Source: Rotaria sordida (lineage: Eukaryota; Rotifera; Eurotatoria; Philodinida; Philodinidae). Taken from it: a stretch of DNA of 64,000 nucleotides. The stretch covers positions 124,001 through 188,000 of the forward strand of contig CAJNOL010000041.1 in the NCBI GenBank assembly GCA_905250125.1, read 5' to 3'. The notes under the pieces were generated by a model. That model was not told the DNA's origin. It ran no database searches and saw only the letters and a program-made list of their open reading frames with translations. Positions 34,429-47,600 of this stretch are shown piece by piece (within the stretch, counting starts at the first letter, position 1; every line of letters starts with the position of its first letter). The translations under genes were made by a program, and so were the position numbers.

Positions 34429-37400
34429 TTATGAAGTTGATTTTGACGTAGAAGATACTTTGTAGAATTCATTGAAGTTTAATCGAAAACTTAAAGAACG
34501 TAATGTTATGTCTGGATGAAATTTAAGTTGTTGAAGAAATTTCAGTACAGCATCCTGAAATAAAAGTGTTAAATATTTATGTTATTTTTTAACAAAAGAA
34601 GTTTTTTTTCTGCATACTCGAAATGCTTTTTTAACAATATGTAAATCACTTTTAATTGTTTTCAATTGTGGTTTAAGAATTGTATGAAATCGCCGAACTT
34701 CTGCGTCCTAAACAAATACAAAAAAAATCATCATTGAAAAAGCTTGTTAGCACAGCACCTTGGGGGACTAAAATGTGGCACTTATATGTGTTCTTTAATC
34801 GCATTATACTAGTACAAAATACATAAAGTGAATAATCGCTAGCAGACTATAGCTGTTGGTTATAGATAATTGATCGTCAGTGTAACGATGTGTCCTATTT
34901 ATTTCTACATTTCGAACAGAAATTTTTTTAAAAATCTGTCTTATTGCTATTCGCTCGTTGTCTTCCATTTTTCTTAAATTAACTATTGTACAGACAAAGT
35001 TGCTAAATGTCAAAAATTATAAATCCTTGATGAATAACTTTTTCTGAATTTTGATCAATAGAATGTTATACGGCACACATATGCACACATTACAACAGTG
35101 AATGTGAGGATGAAATCTATGACTTAGAAGGATTTAGATTTTCAACACTTAGCTACCAAGCCATTGTATATATCCATTATATTTACAACATGTCTTAATA
35201 CACTATGATATATTTCGATAAGCTTAGAAATACTGACATTAATTATTTCGCATAGTTATAACTTGCTCATTTCACACTTTTCAATGTTAGTCATATGATG
35301 ATTGTGACAAAATGAATGCATCACTACCTATCATCCTTGATATCAGTGATGTAATTTTCTATCTGTGCAAAAATCATAGAGTGTGTAGGCTGTGGATAGA
35401 ATGAGAGGCCGCACTCTCATCCACATCGTCTTTTGATATTAATTCACTGTCTAATCAATATTCGTAATTGTCAAAATAAAAAAAAAATGACAGTTTCGAA
35501 TACTCAAACAAGTATCAATTAGTTTTATACATTTTCAAAAAATGAATCAGCTATTTCAGATCGAATTAAGCTACAAATTAAAATTGTTTATATTGAATTT
35601 ACAGCATTTGATTGTCGACCATTTAAAACAATCAATGATAAGGATTTTTAAAAATCTTACAGAAAAAAAGTTTTTAATATCGATTGATACTTATCTACAA
35701 GAAGCTGCGAGTTCACGTTATTGTGGATTAGACTCACACCTGTTGTTCCCTACTGTTGTCCTTGGTTACTATGGAAATTCAGGTTGAAAAAGCACGATTG
35801 TATACAAAAAAATACGACGGGGATTACGTTAATCGTATATTTGTCATGTCTAACCCTAAGTAACTTTCTTTGTATAAAAGAGTTTTTTTAATATTTACAT
35901 CTGTTACAAGTGCACAACGAACCGTAAATATACTTTGTTATAAGAAACAATTTTTTTATGTACGATTCTCCTCGATGGTGCAACGGACAGTAAATATTAT
36001 TTTAAACTAAACAATCTTTTTTTCTTTTTTATTTAAATTTATATCAACAGCAAAACGAACAGTAAGTATTAATTTATTTAGATAAATTTTATCTTTTTAT
36101 CTTTAAATTATCTACCACGATAAGTCAAACAATACGTTAGAATTGATTTAAATAATTTTTTCTATTTATTTTTAGATTTATTATAACAATCAATCAAACA
36201 GTAGATTAGAATTTAGTAAAATAATTTTTTATTTTTATTTTTAGATTATCCCCATCGATAATTCGAAGGATTAATGTCAATTTAAATTAATAATTTCTTT
36301 TTATTTTTAGATTTATTATAAGAATAAATGAAACAGCAAATATTAACTTAGATTAATTGGGATGTCAAGTGGATTCGGCAACCCATATACTAGTCTTTCT
36401 ATTATTTGGAGAGTGAGGAGGGGAAAAATAGGATTAGTTTATGTGGAATAATATGAGAAACAACTTTGTATACTACCGCGTACGATCTTTTACGATGGTC
36501 GTATATGATATGACGATATAATGTCATAATTCTGGCATCACGTAATACGGCCAAACACGGTCGTAATGTTTATCCTGGGAATATACCTAATGATTATTAG
36601 CCTTGATCTTTTCTTCATATTCTGTTGCTATGAAAATAAAACTTCATAATAAAGAGATTATTTTCTTACAGGCTCAACAGTTTTGGTATAAGTTCCATAA
36701 TGTTGTTGTTGATATGGTTTTCTTGCTTGTAATTCATTTTCAACACATTGTATTAAACGTTGAATAATTGAACCAAAATTTAATATTAAATCAAATATAC
36801 AACGTAATTGTTTAGCTAATTCTTGACTTGTTTCATGACCATCAAGATGAAGACGTGTTAAAATTTTTAATAATGAATCATCATGTGCTTCAAGAATTTG
36901 TTCTAAATCTTTAGCTTCCATTAATTTATTTAATAAATCACTCCATGAACATTCAAGTACTTCAAACATAATATAATAATTAACACCTTGAACAAATTTT
37001 GTCATTTCATTTGACATTGTAAAACATACATGTATCATATCAGAAATTTCTAAAAAACAAAACAACAACAAATTTTTTTTTTTTTGTTCTTATTAAAGAT
37101 TATTTTTTACCTGGAATTGATGCAAATTGTCTTGATGATTTCATTAATTGTTTCCATACACCACATGTTGTATATTCCATACGTTTAACACGCCATAAAT
37201 GATTAAATATTCTCATATATCTTAAAGAATTTTCTTCAGTAAATATTGTACGTAATGGACCATCAAATTTATAATCTAAACAACAAACATCCCAACCAAG
37301 TTCAGATGGTGATACATACATTAAACGTAAATCAAGACGTTTTATAATATCTTCACTTTCATATTGAGCATTTGTTACACGTATAGCTGCATCCATTAAT

Positions 37401-40186
37401 GATTGTAAATTATGATAGAATACTTGATTTGCTGCTTTATTTAATTCATTTTCCATTAAATCCATTAAATATTTTATAAAATCACCTTGACCTAATAATA
37501 AATAACGTTTTATTGCTTTAAAATGATCCATCATTTGATATTTATCATCAAGAATTGAACGAAGGTAACGTGTTGTTTCATTATATATCGATATAATCAT
37601 ATCTTGAAATTCAGTTGAACGTTGTTGTTGAAATAAACTTTGAGCTAAAAAACCAAAAATATTTATCAAATGTAATCTATAGAGAAAAAAAAATCTTGAC
37701 ACAAAATATTCATTCATTTTTTAAACATTTAATGACAAGTGATTACAGCCAGAAACAAAATTTTTCACTGTTTTCGAATATATGTCTAGATTTTTCTTCT
37801 GAAGTAAGATTGAACAACTATCAGTAAATTTTGTAAAAAAAAAGAACAACATTTAAAACTGTGTCTATACGAAGCAAAATAGCGATTTTGATGTAATCCT
37901 TAGTTTGTGTCTTAGAATTCTCTACGAAATGAGATATTACAATAAGTGAAATCTCATCTATACAGTTCCACTAAAGAGTTAGTTTCTAAAAGTAAACAAG
38001 TCTGCTTTTAAAAAATACAAGAGTTTTAAAATCTGTTATGCTAAAGTAAATAGCTCGCTTTGCACAGCAAACTTTGCTCTGCACAACTGAGTCGTTAAAA
38101 AACAGGTTTCACATTGTGAATTTGATAGGTTTCAATCAAGATGTGTAGGCCTCTGTACAATTACTATCTTGGATCTTGTGAAACAATCTGACGATAATTG
38201 TTCAATCTTATCTTAGAAGGAAGTTCTACACACATATTTGGAAAGAGTAAATAAGATTTTAGCGACATAGATTCTATTTTTGTTTTAGGTATTTCTTCTG
38301 ATGTAATACAATCAGATTATGATTAACTGACTGTGAAATTTCTAACCTCAATTATTACTAAGAAAAACAAGAAACTAATGTACAGGGAAGCAGAATCTAC
38401 CAGATTTTCCTTGGAGCAAGCAGAAAAAATATGACAAATTTTTCCAATCGATAAAAGTATGAGATTAATCATTACTTGTTTATTGACATTATATCAAGAC
38501 TGAACGGCAGACAAGCTTTCTCGTTGAACAGTTCAGTTATAGTTTCCATTATTTCAAACTTTCTTTAGTTTTTCTGTTTTTTTTCGGACAGATTGTCCAT
38601 TCCTGCTTATGTAATGTTTTTTATCATACATAAAATTTGAATTGATAATACTGAGAAATGAAATTCGTAGTAATGGAAATATTTCTAACTGTTTTTTATT
38701 GTCACTATGAAAAAAAAATGAACAGAAGCAATATAAATTTTGTCGTCTTGGTTGAAAATGTATTTGAGACCTATCCTAAAGCCTACGCTTATCATTCAGT
38801 ACAATATAACATATCGAATGAAACTTGTAAACTCCCTTAATCTAAGGATCACTCTCTTGATAATCGATGTTTCTCATTGTCATAGATTAAATTTATTTAT
38901 TTTTTCCTAAATTGAATTCCATGATCCGTATGCAAAAATGATATAATAATTTAAACTTACATGAAGCTGGTGTTTTATTAATTTGTAACATAGTACGATC
39001 TTTACAAACTACACGTAAAAAATTAATTGATTTTCCTGTAATCCAAATTTTTTTTGCTTGGTCCATTGATATAAATGATGGAATCATTGGTACACGTAAT
39101 GTATATTTATCATACCATAATTTTTCTTCACTTATCATTTTATCAGTTGAAACAAAAAATTCTTGATATGGATCATTTATTATACCATTACATATCCATT
39201 CAACAATCATATCACGTATTGGTATTGTACAATTATAAAGTAATGGATAAAGTATTGATTGTTGTAATGAATCACCATGTTGACTATGCATATAAAGTAT
39301 TGATAAAAGTTGTCCACCTTTTTTACCTAAATAAATATGAATAGAAAATTTTTTTTTTTTGAAATAATTATAATAATAATTTTTTATTTTTTTATTTTTT
39401 TAAAACAAACCTTGACATGAATCAGCTATAGCAGCAAGACATTTTAAACGTTGTATTGGTGTACACATCCAAACATGAAGTTTTTTTAATGAAACCATTC
39501 CAGGTATATTTTCCTGATATTGAAGAAAAGAAAAAAAGTTCAAATAATGAATGATGCAAAAGTTCTGTTTTCATTTTGATTTCATATCAAAAACTGTAAA
39601 GGAATGAATTTTATTAAAAATTTTAATTTTCCTCCTGCATTACTAAACTCGATAGAAGATAGAAAATAAGCTGAACTTTCTTAGTACATAGAGGTTTTTT
39701 TCTAAATTCTAGAAGTATGCAGAGAAACTTTTCAGTCTTCGGTAAGTATTTTGAACGACACTTTGTAGTTGAGACTGTGCTCTTTCTAATAAGAAAACTA
39801 TCAAATCTCTTCGATGAGTTGTTGCTATGCTATAATGAAAACAAAATTAATGCAGAACTTTTGTATTATGTACAATGAAAAATTTCTATTTTACTTGTTG
39901 TTCAATAACAGATATAAGTCGATGATATTCACGTAATTCACTTGATAAATTAGCAATAAATGCCTGTCCAACAAGACTTGTTGTTGGTGTATTAATTATT
40001 TTTCGAATTTTTTCATATAACCATCCACATTCAAGAAAACGAGTTATTAATGATCGTGTACAACGATCAATATTTGTATCATTTGTTGATAAACGTGGTG
40101 TTTCAATACCTTGCATACCAAATAAAAGTTCACGTAATATACGTGATTCTTCATTATCTCGTTTTAATGATGAAATATGTTCTATT

Positions 40187-40218
<32 letters not shown>

Positions 40219-41285
40219 TATTGTTGAATGAAGATGAGTTTTTGATAATAAAGAATTTTCATCATCATTTGTATAATGAAGAAGTTTTTGTAATGATGTT
40301 GAAGATTTTATATGAGATGAATTATGTGAAAAACCATTTTCTTTTGTATTAGATGATCCTTGTTGAACAGATAAAAGAGAAAATGATGGAATATCAAAAC
40401 TACTAGCTGATGATGTTGGCATTGGACGACTTATGGAATCATAATGATGTTCAGTTGATGCTGTATCAGCCAATGCATAAAGAAATTGAAGTGTTTCAAG
40501 GCGTACTTTGAGAACTTTCTAAACAAAAATTGATTTACTTGAAAAATTCAACAGATTAAACAATATTTAAAATAAAAATCCTAATATTATTCGGATTGTA
40601 CTCTAAAAAAAAACAATTTCTGTTAATCTAAACTGAAATTCTGATTTTGTCCAAAGACTACAGTGGCGAAATCCTCTTTGCTTTCATCTTTAGCTCTGCC
40701 ACTGGAATATCATCTAGTCAAAAGTCGAATTCCATTTTTAATTGTAACATATATTTCTATAATTCAAATAGAAATTTTTTTTCAATATTAGCTTTCGGTA
40801 ATAGATTAATGTTCGAAATTCATGATATTCTGAATAAAAATCTATGTAAAAAAAACTTACAAGTTTATTAAGTCGAGCATAAATTTGACCAAAACGAAGC
40901 ATTTCGTGATTTCGTCCATATTTTTGAACTAAAAAAATTTCAAGCAAACAAATAAAAAACAACAAATCTTTCTTAAATTATTTCATACAATGTTTCCAAA
41001 TTTTATCAAGTAATCGTATATCATCTTGATAAATATTTCCATGTTCTCTATAAATTATTTAAAAGTACAAAAAGAAAAAACCATTTAACGAATTTTTTTT
41101 TTTTGACTTACGAATGAAGTAAATGCGAAACTGTATTAACAGTTTTGTCCAAAATCTCTGTAGAATTAAAAATAAAATTAATTAATCAAAATTTATCTTT
41201 AATTTTCTTTTTTTATCATACCAGGTTTATTATCACAATAGCAAAGACACAAATTTTTTATTAGGGCTAATTGCGAACCAGCCAT
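34429..41285 (-). CDS. TUBGCP3: Gamma-tubulin complex component 3
   Basis: Eleven minus-strand exons: 41285-41222, 41157-41112, 41047-40989, 40928-40861, 40518-39895, 39513-39411, 39326-38961, 37644-37111, 37049-36670, 34707-34618, 34554-34429; 819 residues (human 907). GCP3 is a core subunit of the gamma-tubulin small complex that nucleates microtubules. Conserved blocks: GCP N-terminal domain with LWYDKYTLRVPMIPSF and GKSINFLRVVC; GCP C-terminal domain with YLLLGQGDFIKYLMDLM, RLDLRLMYVSPSELGWDV, RIFNHLWRVKRMEY, YYIMFEVLECSW; and terminal LRSLSFRLNFNEFYK. Exon 5 carries a divergent Ser-rich linker with ten Asn in a row from an ATT microsatellite. Introns 5, 7 (counting downstream of exons 5 and 7) and 9 are long (381, 1,316 and 1,962 bp). 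It shares a 356-bp upstream gap with ALIX. Confidence 0.93.
34708..36669. other. GCP3 intron 9 (1,962 bp)
   Basis: Holds the ~70-bp tandem repeat at 35,890-36,360. TACGAC/GTCGTA-rich flanks at 35,800 and 36,475-36,570 may mark a larger insertion. No exon needed: the reading frame closes across the intron at a codon boundary. Confidence 0.65.
35890..36360. repeat. Diverged ~70-bp tandem repeat, about 6.5 units
   Basis: Units of 67-72 bp follow the pattern TTTAGATTTATTATAA, then an AAACAGTA/AAACGAACAGTA block, then TTAATTT...TAATTTTTTTTATT. Later units are more alike than the first two. On the plus strand most units carry both a GTA donor-like and a TTTTTAG acceptor-like site. Confidence 0.6.
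37645..38960. other. GCP3 intron 7 (1,316 bp)
   Basis: No repeat or exon recognised. An open frame at 38,658-38,840 on the opposite strand has no coding character. Confidence 0.6.
39640..39880 (+). repeat. Dispersed repeat family R1, copy 2
   Basis: Fills most of GCP3 intron 5 (39,514-39,894). Direct-orientation match of 95-390, ending at the shared GCAGAACTTTTGTAT. Confidence 0.6.
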
Positions 41286-41641
41286 GGTTGCTGGCAAAAG
41301 ATAGTAAACTGTATGTATTTGACAAACATTTGATGAGTCATTAAATGAAATATGATTAATCACATTGACTTATTTTTGAATTTATAATTATTTCTATATT
41401 TTATATTACTATTTCTATATTTTCTTTTTATTAATATTTTTGGCACTAAGCCATCTATATATTTTAAAATTTTTATTGGTTAAAAATTTTTATGACTCAT
41501 TGTTGATTGTTTGAGGAAAGTGTCGAATAACTCTTATTATATATACGTCAGGCTTTTTCTTTTTGTTTTGTATTAAAAAAAACCAATAGAAAATTTTATA
41601 TATGTTTCTATTTTTGTTCTATTTAGAAAATAAATTTTAAT
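41286..41641. promoter_or_regulatory. Putative bidirectional promoter of GCP3 and ALIX
   Basis: Only 356 bp separate the two divergent start codons. The gap contains an inverted CCAAT (ATTGG near 41,476) and a direct CCAAT (AAACCAATAGAA near 41,581), plus TATATA stretches. An acceptor-like TTCTATTTAG lies 15 bp before the ALIX ATG and TTTTGCCAG five bp before the GCP3 ATG. Confidence 0.55.
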
Positions 41642-44600
41642 ATGAGTTCAAATGCAAATAATTTTTTAACAATACCAGCTAAGAAACCTTTTGATGTTAA
41701 TCTTTCAACACCGATAAAAAATTTCATTAAAGCAACATTTGGTGATAAAGAAGATTATTCAGCTTCAATTGATGGTTTTAATTCACTTCGTGCTGAAGCA
41801 TTACTACGAAGTAATTATAAAGATGATTGTTCAAAATTACTTAGGTTTGAAAAAAATTTATTATTTCATTTATATAACAAATAAAATTTATTTATTTATT
41901 TATTTATTTAGATATTATGATCAATTAAATGCAATTGAATATAAATTACCAATAACAGAAAATCAAATACGTATTTATTTTAAATGGCAAGATGCATTTG
42001 TTAGTGGTGGAAGTTTATTTGGTGGTAAACAAAAAACAAATGGTTCATGGAAATTAGCATATGAAAAAGCATGTGTTCTTTTTAATATTGGACATGCATA
42101 TAGTGAATTAGCATTAGCACAAAATTTATCTATTGATGAACAAATGAAAGCAGCATCAAGATATTTTCAATTATCATCGGGGGTTTATTCATTTTTAAAA
42201 GATTATGTTAATGCTAATTCATTATCAGATTTATCAGTGGATTTTGAACCAGCTGTATTAGCAAGTATTTCATGGGTAATGCTAGCACAAGCAGCAGAAG
42301 TTATTTATATGAAATCGGCTAATTTTACAGGTAAAACAAAATAAAAAGATGAAAATTATTTGAAACATAAAAAAAACAAATAATTGTATTCATTTAGATG
42401 AAGTGGCAGCTCAAGTTGCAGCACATGCTGCTGATTGTTATAAGGAAGCGTATACATCAGCAAAAACTGAAAGTGCAAAAAAAGTCATTCCGGAGGTTGG
42501 TAAATTTCATTTGATTTGATTTTTCAAGAAAATTTTTATTTTGGAATAATTATGTGAAATTTCGAAATATTATATAGAGTGAAGTGTGAAAGTTTTGAAC
42601 TTTCCAAGACTTTGGAGAGTAAATGAAGGTCACCAGCCTCCTCTTTTTGATCAGTTTTGGTTCTTGAAGAGGGTGCAACTGATCTGCATGGAGTTTTCAT
42701 CATAAATAGAACATTTAAAAGAAGGAAATATGTAATGGTGGAAACACAATTTTACACAAGGTTTGCGTAGTTGTCCATAGAACTACACGGAGTCAGCTTA
42801 CGACCATTGTCTAACTTTATTCGATGAAGTCGGAAGTTTTGAGATATCTTAAACTATATCGCAGAGGTGGTCTTAAGCTTTTTAAAAAATCCGACTTTTA
42901 TGTTTTTTTTTCTGAGGGAAATACGTAAAGGTTCGGATCTAAAACCGGAGTGCTAGCATTCAAAGCTCTATAAATCCGGGTAGGAAGGTGAAAAACGAAA
43001 ATGACTGATTTCACCTCTGGAGAATACTTTGAAGTATTTGTTGCCAAAATTTCAGCCCGATTGGACAAAGTTTGACGTGAATGATAAGCGGCCTCGCTGC
43101 GATCCTATGGACAACTGCAAAAACCTTGTTTAAAATTGTTTTTCTCGAACATATGTCTCCTTATTTCAGGTATTCTATCTATGATAAAAATTTTATGCAG
43201 ATCCGTTATATCTTATTCGAGAACCAGAAATGGCTAAAAAAAGAGAGTATCGTTGAAAGAAATAGTATTGATTAAAAGAACCTCAAAATATCTTCATGTT
43301 CAGTTAGAAAAGATTATTCTATACCGGTATGACTTAAAATATTTATAAATCTTATTTGGAGAATTAGGCTGTTCTAAATTATGTTACAAATTGACAAGAA
43401 CGGTATTTGTTCAAGAATAGAATAGGCAATAATTTAAAGTTCAAATCTACGTAGTAAAGTTTCCGCATTCATCTCCACATGCGAAATCAATTTCAGCATG
43501 GCCAGCCATCTGTCATCCATACATGGGAGCGGGGTTCAAATTTAGAAAGTTCTTCTATCATTTCAGAATCCGATACTGGTGACGAATATCTGCTTATGTT
43601 TTTTTGCTTTCATCCTAACCCAAACTGGGATTTTTCGAAAAAAGAATGAAATTCTGTAACGAACACTATTTCCAGTTTTTTATTCGATGGAGATATGGTT
43701 GTTGAAAACTGAACAACTTTTATCTAGAAAGTTCATTCATATATCTCTTCGTTTCATAGTAAAATGCTAAAGTTAGAAATTCCGTAATGGCTGAATAGCT
43801 CACCTCGCGATAAAGAAAAATTCAATGAAATTTTCACTAATAATAGATCTAAATATCTATAATAAAAGTTTCAAAGACTTTGCTTTTGCCATTGATGAAA
43901 AAATAAATGTTACAATGTAAAAAACATGAATTTCTATAACGGTTAGTCACACTGACTTCTGCTTTGCAGGTTTTTGTTATATACGTCATGCAGAGGTTAC
44001 ATTGTTTGTCAAAGTTATTGCAGATCAACTAAACAACAAATAGTAATTAATTGATTGATGATATGATAATCAAAATATGTTGGAATTTTCGCTTTCATAA
44101 ATGTTTACATTTAATTTTACTGAAATAAATAAGTACTATTCAAAAAACTTGAGAATAACATCGTGTTGACATTTTAGAGTTTTGTCGTTGATAAAAATTG
44201 ATTCTTAAAGTGCTTATCTTCTAATTGAAAATAATACTCAAACTGACAAATAATGTCAAAAGAAAATCGTTTCCTTATGAATAAAGTTAACTATCTTTGA
44301 GATCAAAACTTATAACGAGTTATATAGAAAAGGTTGAGTTGATTAGATTTACTAATTTTTTATTATGTATTAGAGCTACTTGTACATCAATCTTGTAGAA
44401 ATGAAGTCACTAGACTCATTAAAAAAAAAAAAAGAAAACTTATTAAGTTGATATGAAAAAGTTAATGAAATTATGATAAGTAGATAAGAAAGTGACAATG
44501 AAATGTGCCTGCGAAAAAACTAGACGTATGGAATTTAATTTATTAGATTTATCCAAATGTTGACACATACTTTTGATAGTTTCTGCCACATTGTAATTTA

Positions 44601-47600
44601 ATCCGAATCCACATTTTTTCTATTAGACGGCGAAAACAAAATGTCGATATTTATAAATAAATAAAGTTCTGTATGATTCTTCAAAAAACAACAACTTCAG
44701 AAAACTCCTAATTCTCAATGTTTCTTACTAATATCTACATTATTTATCTATTTATTCTTATAAAATTAAATACATATATATTATGAAAGCGCAAAATTAA
44801 CGAAAATGATGTATTTAATGTATAATATCATCAATCAATTGAATTGTATTTGTTGTTTAGTTACCGTTATACATTCTACTTCAATTGAAGTTTTTATTTT
44901 TCTTGATGTCAAGTGCTTCACACTCGAGTATAAAATCAATTATACACCGAGGCATAACTCAGCACTTAAGGCTACAGGGTAGAACGCAAAGTGGTTGAGT
45001 CTCAGAAAAAGGGGCACTGCGTTGACGATTTTCAAACGCGCAGGGTAGGGAAATGTCGTGTAGACGAGTTTCAGAAGCAGAAGAAATCACGCGCCTCCCA
45101 TAAACTACGTTTCTGATTATGCAAACGTGATAAATAATTTGATTTTTTTTACATGGACTAAAAAAAAATGAATATCAACTAATATTGTTTTTTGTCGTCT
45201 ATTTAAGAATCATGTCAATATTATGTTTGTCAAACATTTATTATTTCAATCGAGAACTGAATATCATGCTGGTAATCAAGCTCAAGCTGATCGAAAATAT
45301 GGTCTTAAAGTAGCACGATATGAAGTAAGTAAAATTGATATATGAGCAATTTTATTCGTTAGCGACGTGACACAAAAAAGGATTAAAATTTTTACTATAT
45401 GCATTTCCATCAAAAAAAAATTACTGTAAGTTCAAATGATATTTTTGAAAACTAAACAGTGCGTTTTGTAGAAGATTCTTTAGGGTAAAAAGAACTTCTA
45501 TGGACTTCGTTTTTCTTGAATAATTTTGGTACTGACTACATATTCATGGGAAAAGAACTTATTCGAAAAACTAATCCTTGTAAAGAATGAAAGTTGACCA
45601 TGTCTTATTCTCACTCATTTTTCCTATATAAATAATTAATTAAATATTTTTCTATAAATTAGCGTGGAAAAGATTTTGCTGATCAAGCAATTAGTAAATG
45701 TACGATAGCTGCTTTTACACCAACACTTCGTACAAATCAAGATGAAATAGCTAAAGCAGCAGCAGCTGCACGTAAAGATAATGATTTTGTTTATCATGAA
45801 CGATTACCAGATCCAAAAACACTTGAAACTATTTTGGCTAAACCAATAGCTAAACCATTACCAGTTACATTTCCGATAATGCCTGACTTCAAAGGTAATT
45901 AAATATTTTAATTACATTTCTTTTTTTTTTTTAAACAATTATTTTGTTTAGATCTATTTGCTTCACTTGTTCCCATAGCATTGAATAATGCATTTGCAGC
46001 ATTTAGTTCAAAACGTGCAGAAATTATGAATACAGAAGTTAATCGTATTCGAGAAGCAACTAATGTTCTCAATGCGTATGTTTAATTTAAATAGAATTTT
46101 ATATAATTAATTTTTAGTTGATTTTTAGTTTTTTGGCTTCAATGAATTTACCAGCTGCTATTGAAGATAGTGGTGGTCGTCAAATTCCACCATCAGTTAG
46201 TGAAAAATCGAATGAAATTAAACGACAAGGTGGTATTAATACATTAGATAAAATGATTAATGATTTACCGGAATCATTACAACGAAATAAAGAAATTCTT
46301 GATGAAGTAATATTGAATTATTTTCATAGAAAAATTTTATTTTAGTTTTTTCATTTTTATTAGGCAATTCGTATGTTAGATGATGAAGAACGAGGTGATA
46401 CAGAATTACGTAATCAATTTAAAGAACGTTGGACTCGTACTACATCACCACAATTAACAGCACCATTACGTGAAGAAGCTAAAAAATATATGGATATTAT
46501 ACAAAATGCAATTAATGCAGATAAAATTGTTCAAGAAAAATTTCGTATGAATCGAGATGCTATTGTTTTACTTAGTAAACAAACGGTAATAATAATAATA
46601 ATAATAATTCTCAATAAGAAATTTCATTGTCAAATATATGAGAGAAAAAATTAATCTTATTGTTCTATAGTAGAAATTCTTCCAATTTGAAATGATTATA
46701 TTTATTCGTTATTTCTTATGTGAATAAGGCTTATTCTTCTGTCAGTAAACCTATTTTTGCTTCAGAACAACCGATCTAACTGAAAATCTCAGAGAATATG
46801 TGTTTAAGTCTTAACAGTTCACATTAAAATTTCGGCCCAACATATGAAGCTATCATAATATCAAAAGTTAAAAAGTAGATATTTGCCTAGCAAGGATTGT
46901 CTCCTTCAAAACTAATGATACAGATTTCGGGTTGAGTTTAACATGCAGCCAAGACGACCTGCCGCTACAACTTAACACAGTCCAATATTTCAACATATTG
47001 TTTCTTTGTTTCTAATGAAATTTTCTCTCACAAAAAAATCTCGAGCAATCGGAGTGTCTCTATAGAAAAACATTCGTGTTTTTTTCAAAAAGTAAGTCGA
47101 AAACTTTGGCTCTGTTAAGTCATAGAGCACAAATTTCTCTTCAATTTAAAACATTTCCAAGAGTAGCATCTTAAAGAGTACAAAGTTGTTGAATAAAATA
47201 CGAGGTTGTGGCATTTCCTACGATCTTCTGTTAAAAAATTATAAGCATTACAGAAAACAAAAAACAAATGAGCTTTTTAGCAATACTATGATACGTTTCG
47301 CTTGTTTTTTTATTTTTTGTAATGCTTATAACTTTTTAAGAGAAGGTCGTACAAAATGTGACAACCCCTCGTTTTATTCAAAGTTTTCTGCTCTTTAAAA
47401 TGTTACTCTTAAAAACTCATTTTTATAAAGTCTTCCTTTCATAGTACATCTATGAAATTTCCCGACAATGATGTGACAAAATGAAAAGCTTGATCTATTT
47501 ATTTTAGCATGAAATAGCTGATGAACTTCCAGCAGCAACAGCTGCTGGTGCATTACGTGATTCTTTTGTTGTACGTGAATTACATCGTTTAATGGATAGT

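Larger units (their letters stand above)
42496..45207. other. ALIX intron 3 (2,712 bp)
   Basis: Contains a TIR element at 42,742-43,142 and the second copy of the 137-bp element at 44,981-45,114. A GGTTCAAAT box-B-like motif at about 43,533 lacks a convincing partner. The exon frame is closed at both sides, so no hidden exon is required. Confidence 0.7.

Noticed and set aside
35790-36575. Whole GCP3 intron segment as one transposon with TACGAC/GTCGTA ends
   Set aside because: The end similarity is short and not clearly inverted; only the tandem units are kept.
43490-43560. GGTTCAAAT motif resembling a tRNA/SINE B box
   Set aside because: No cloverleaf, no A box at the proper distance, no poly(A) tail or repeated copy seen.
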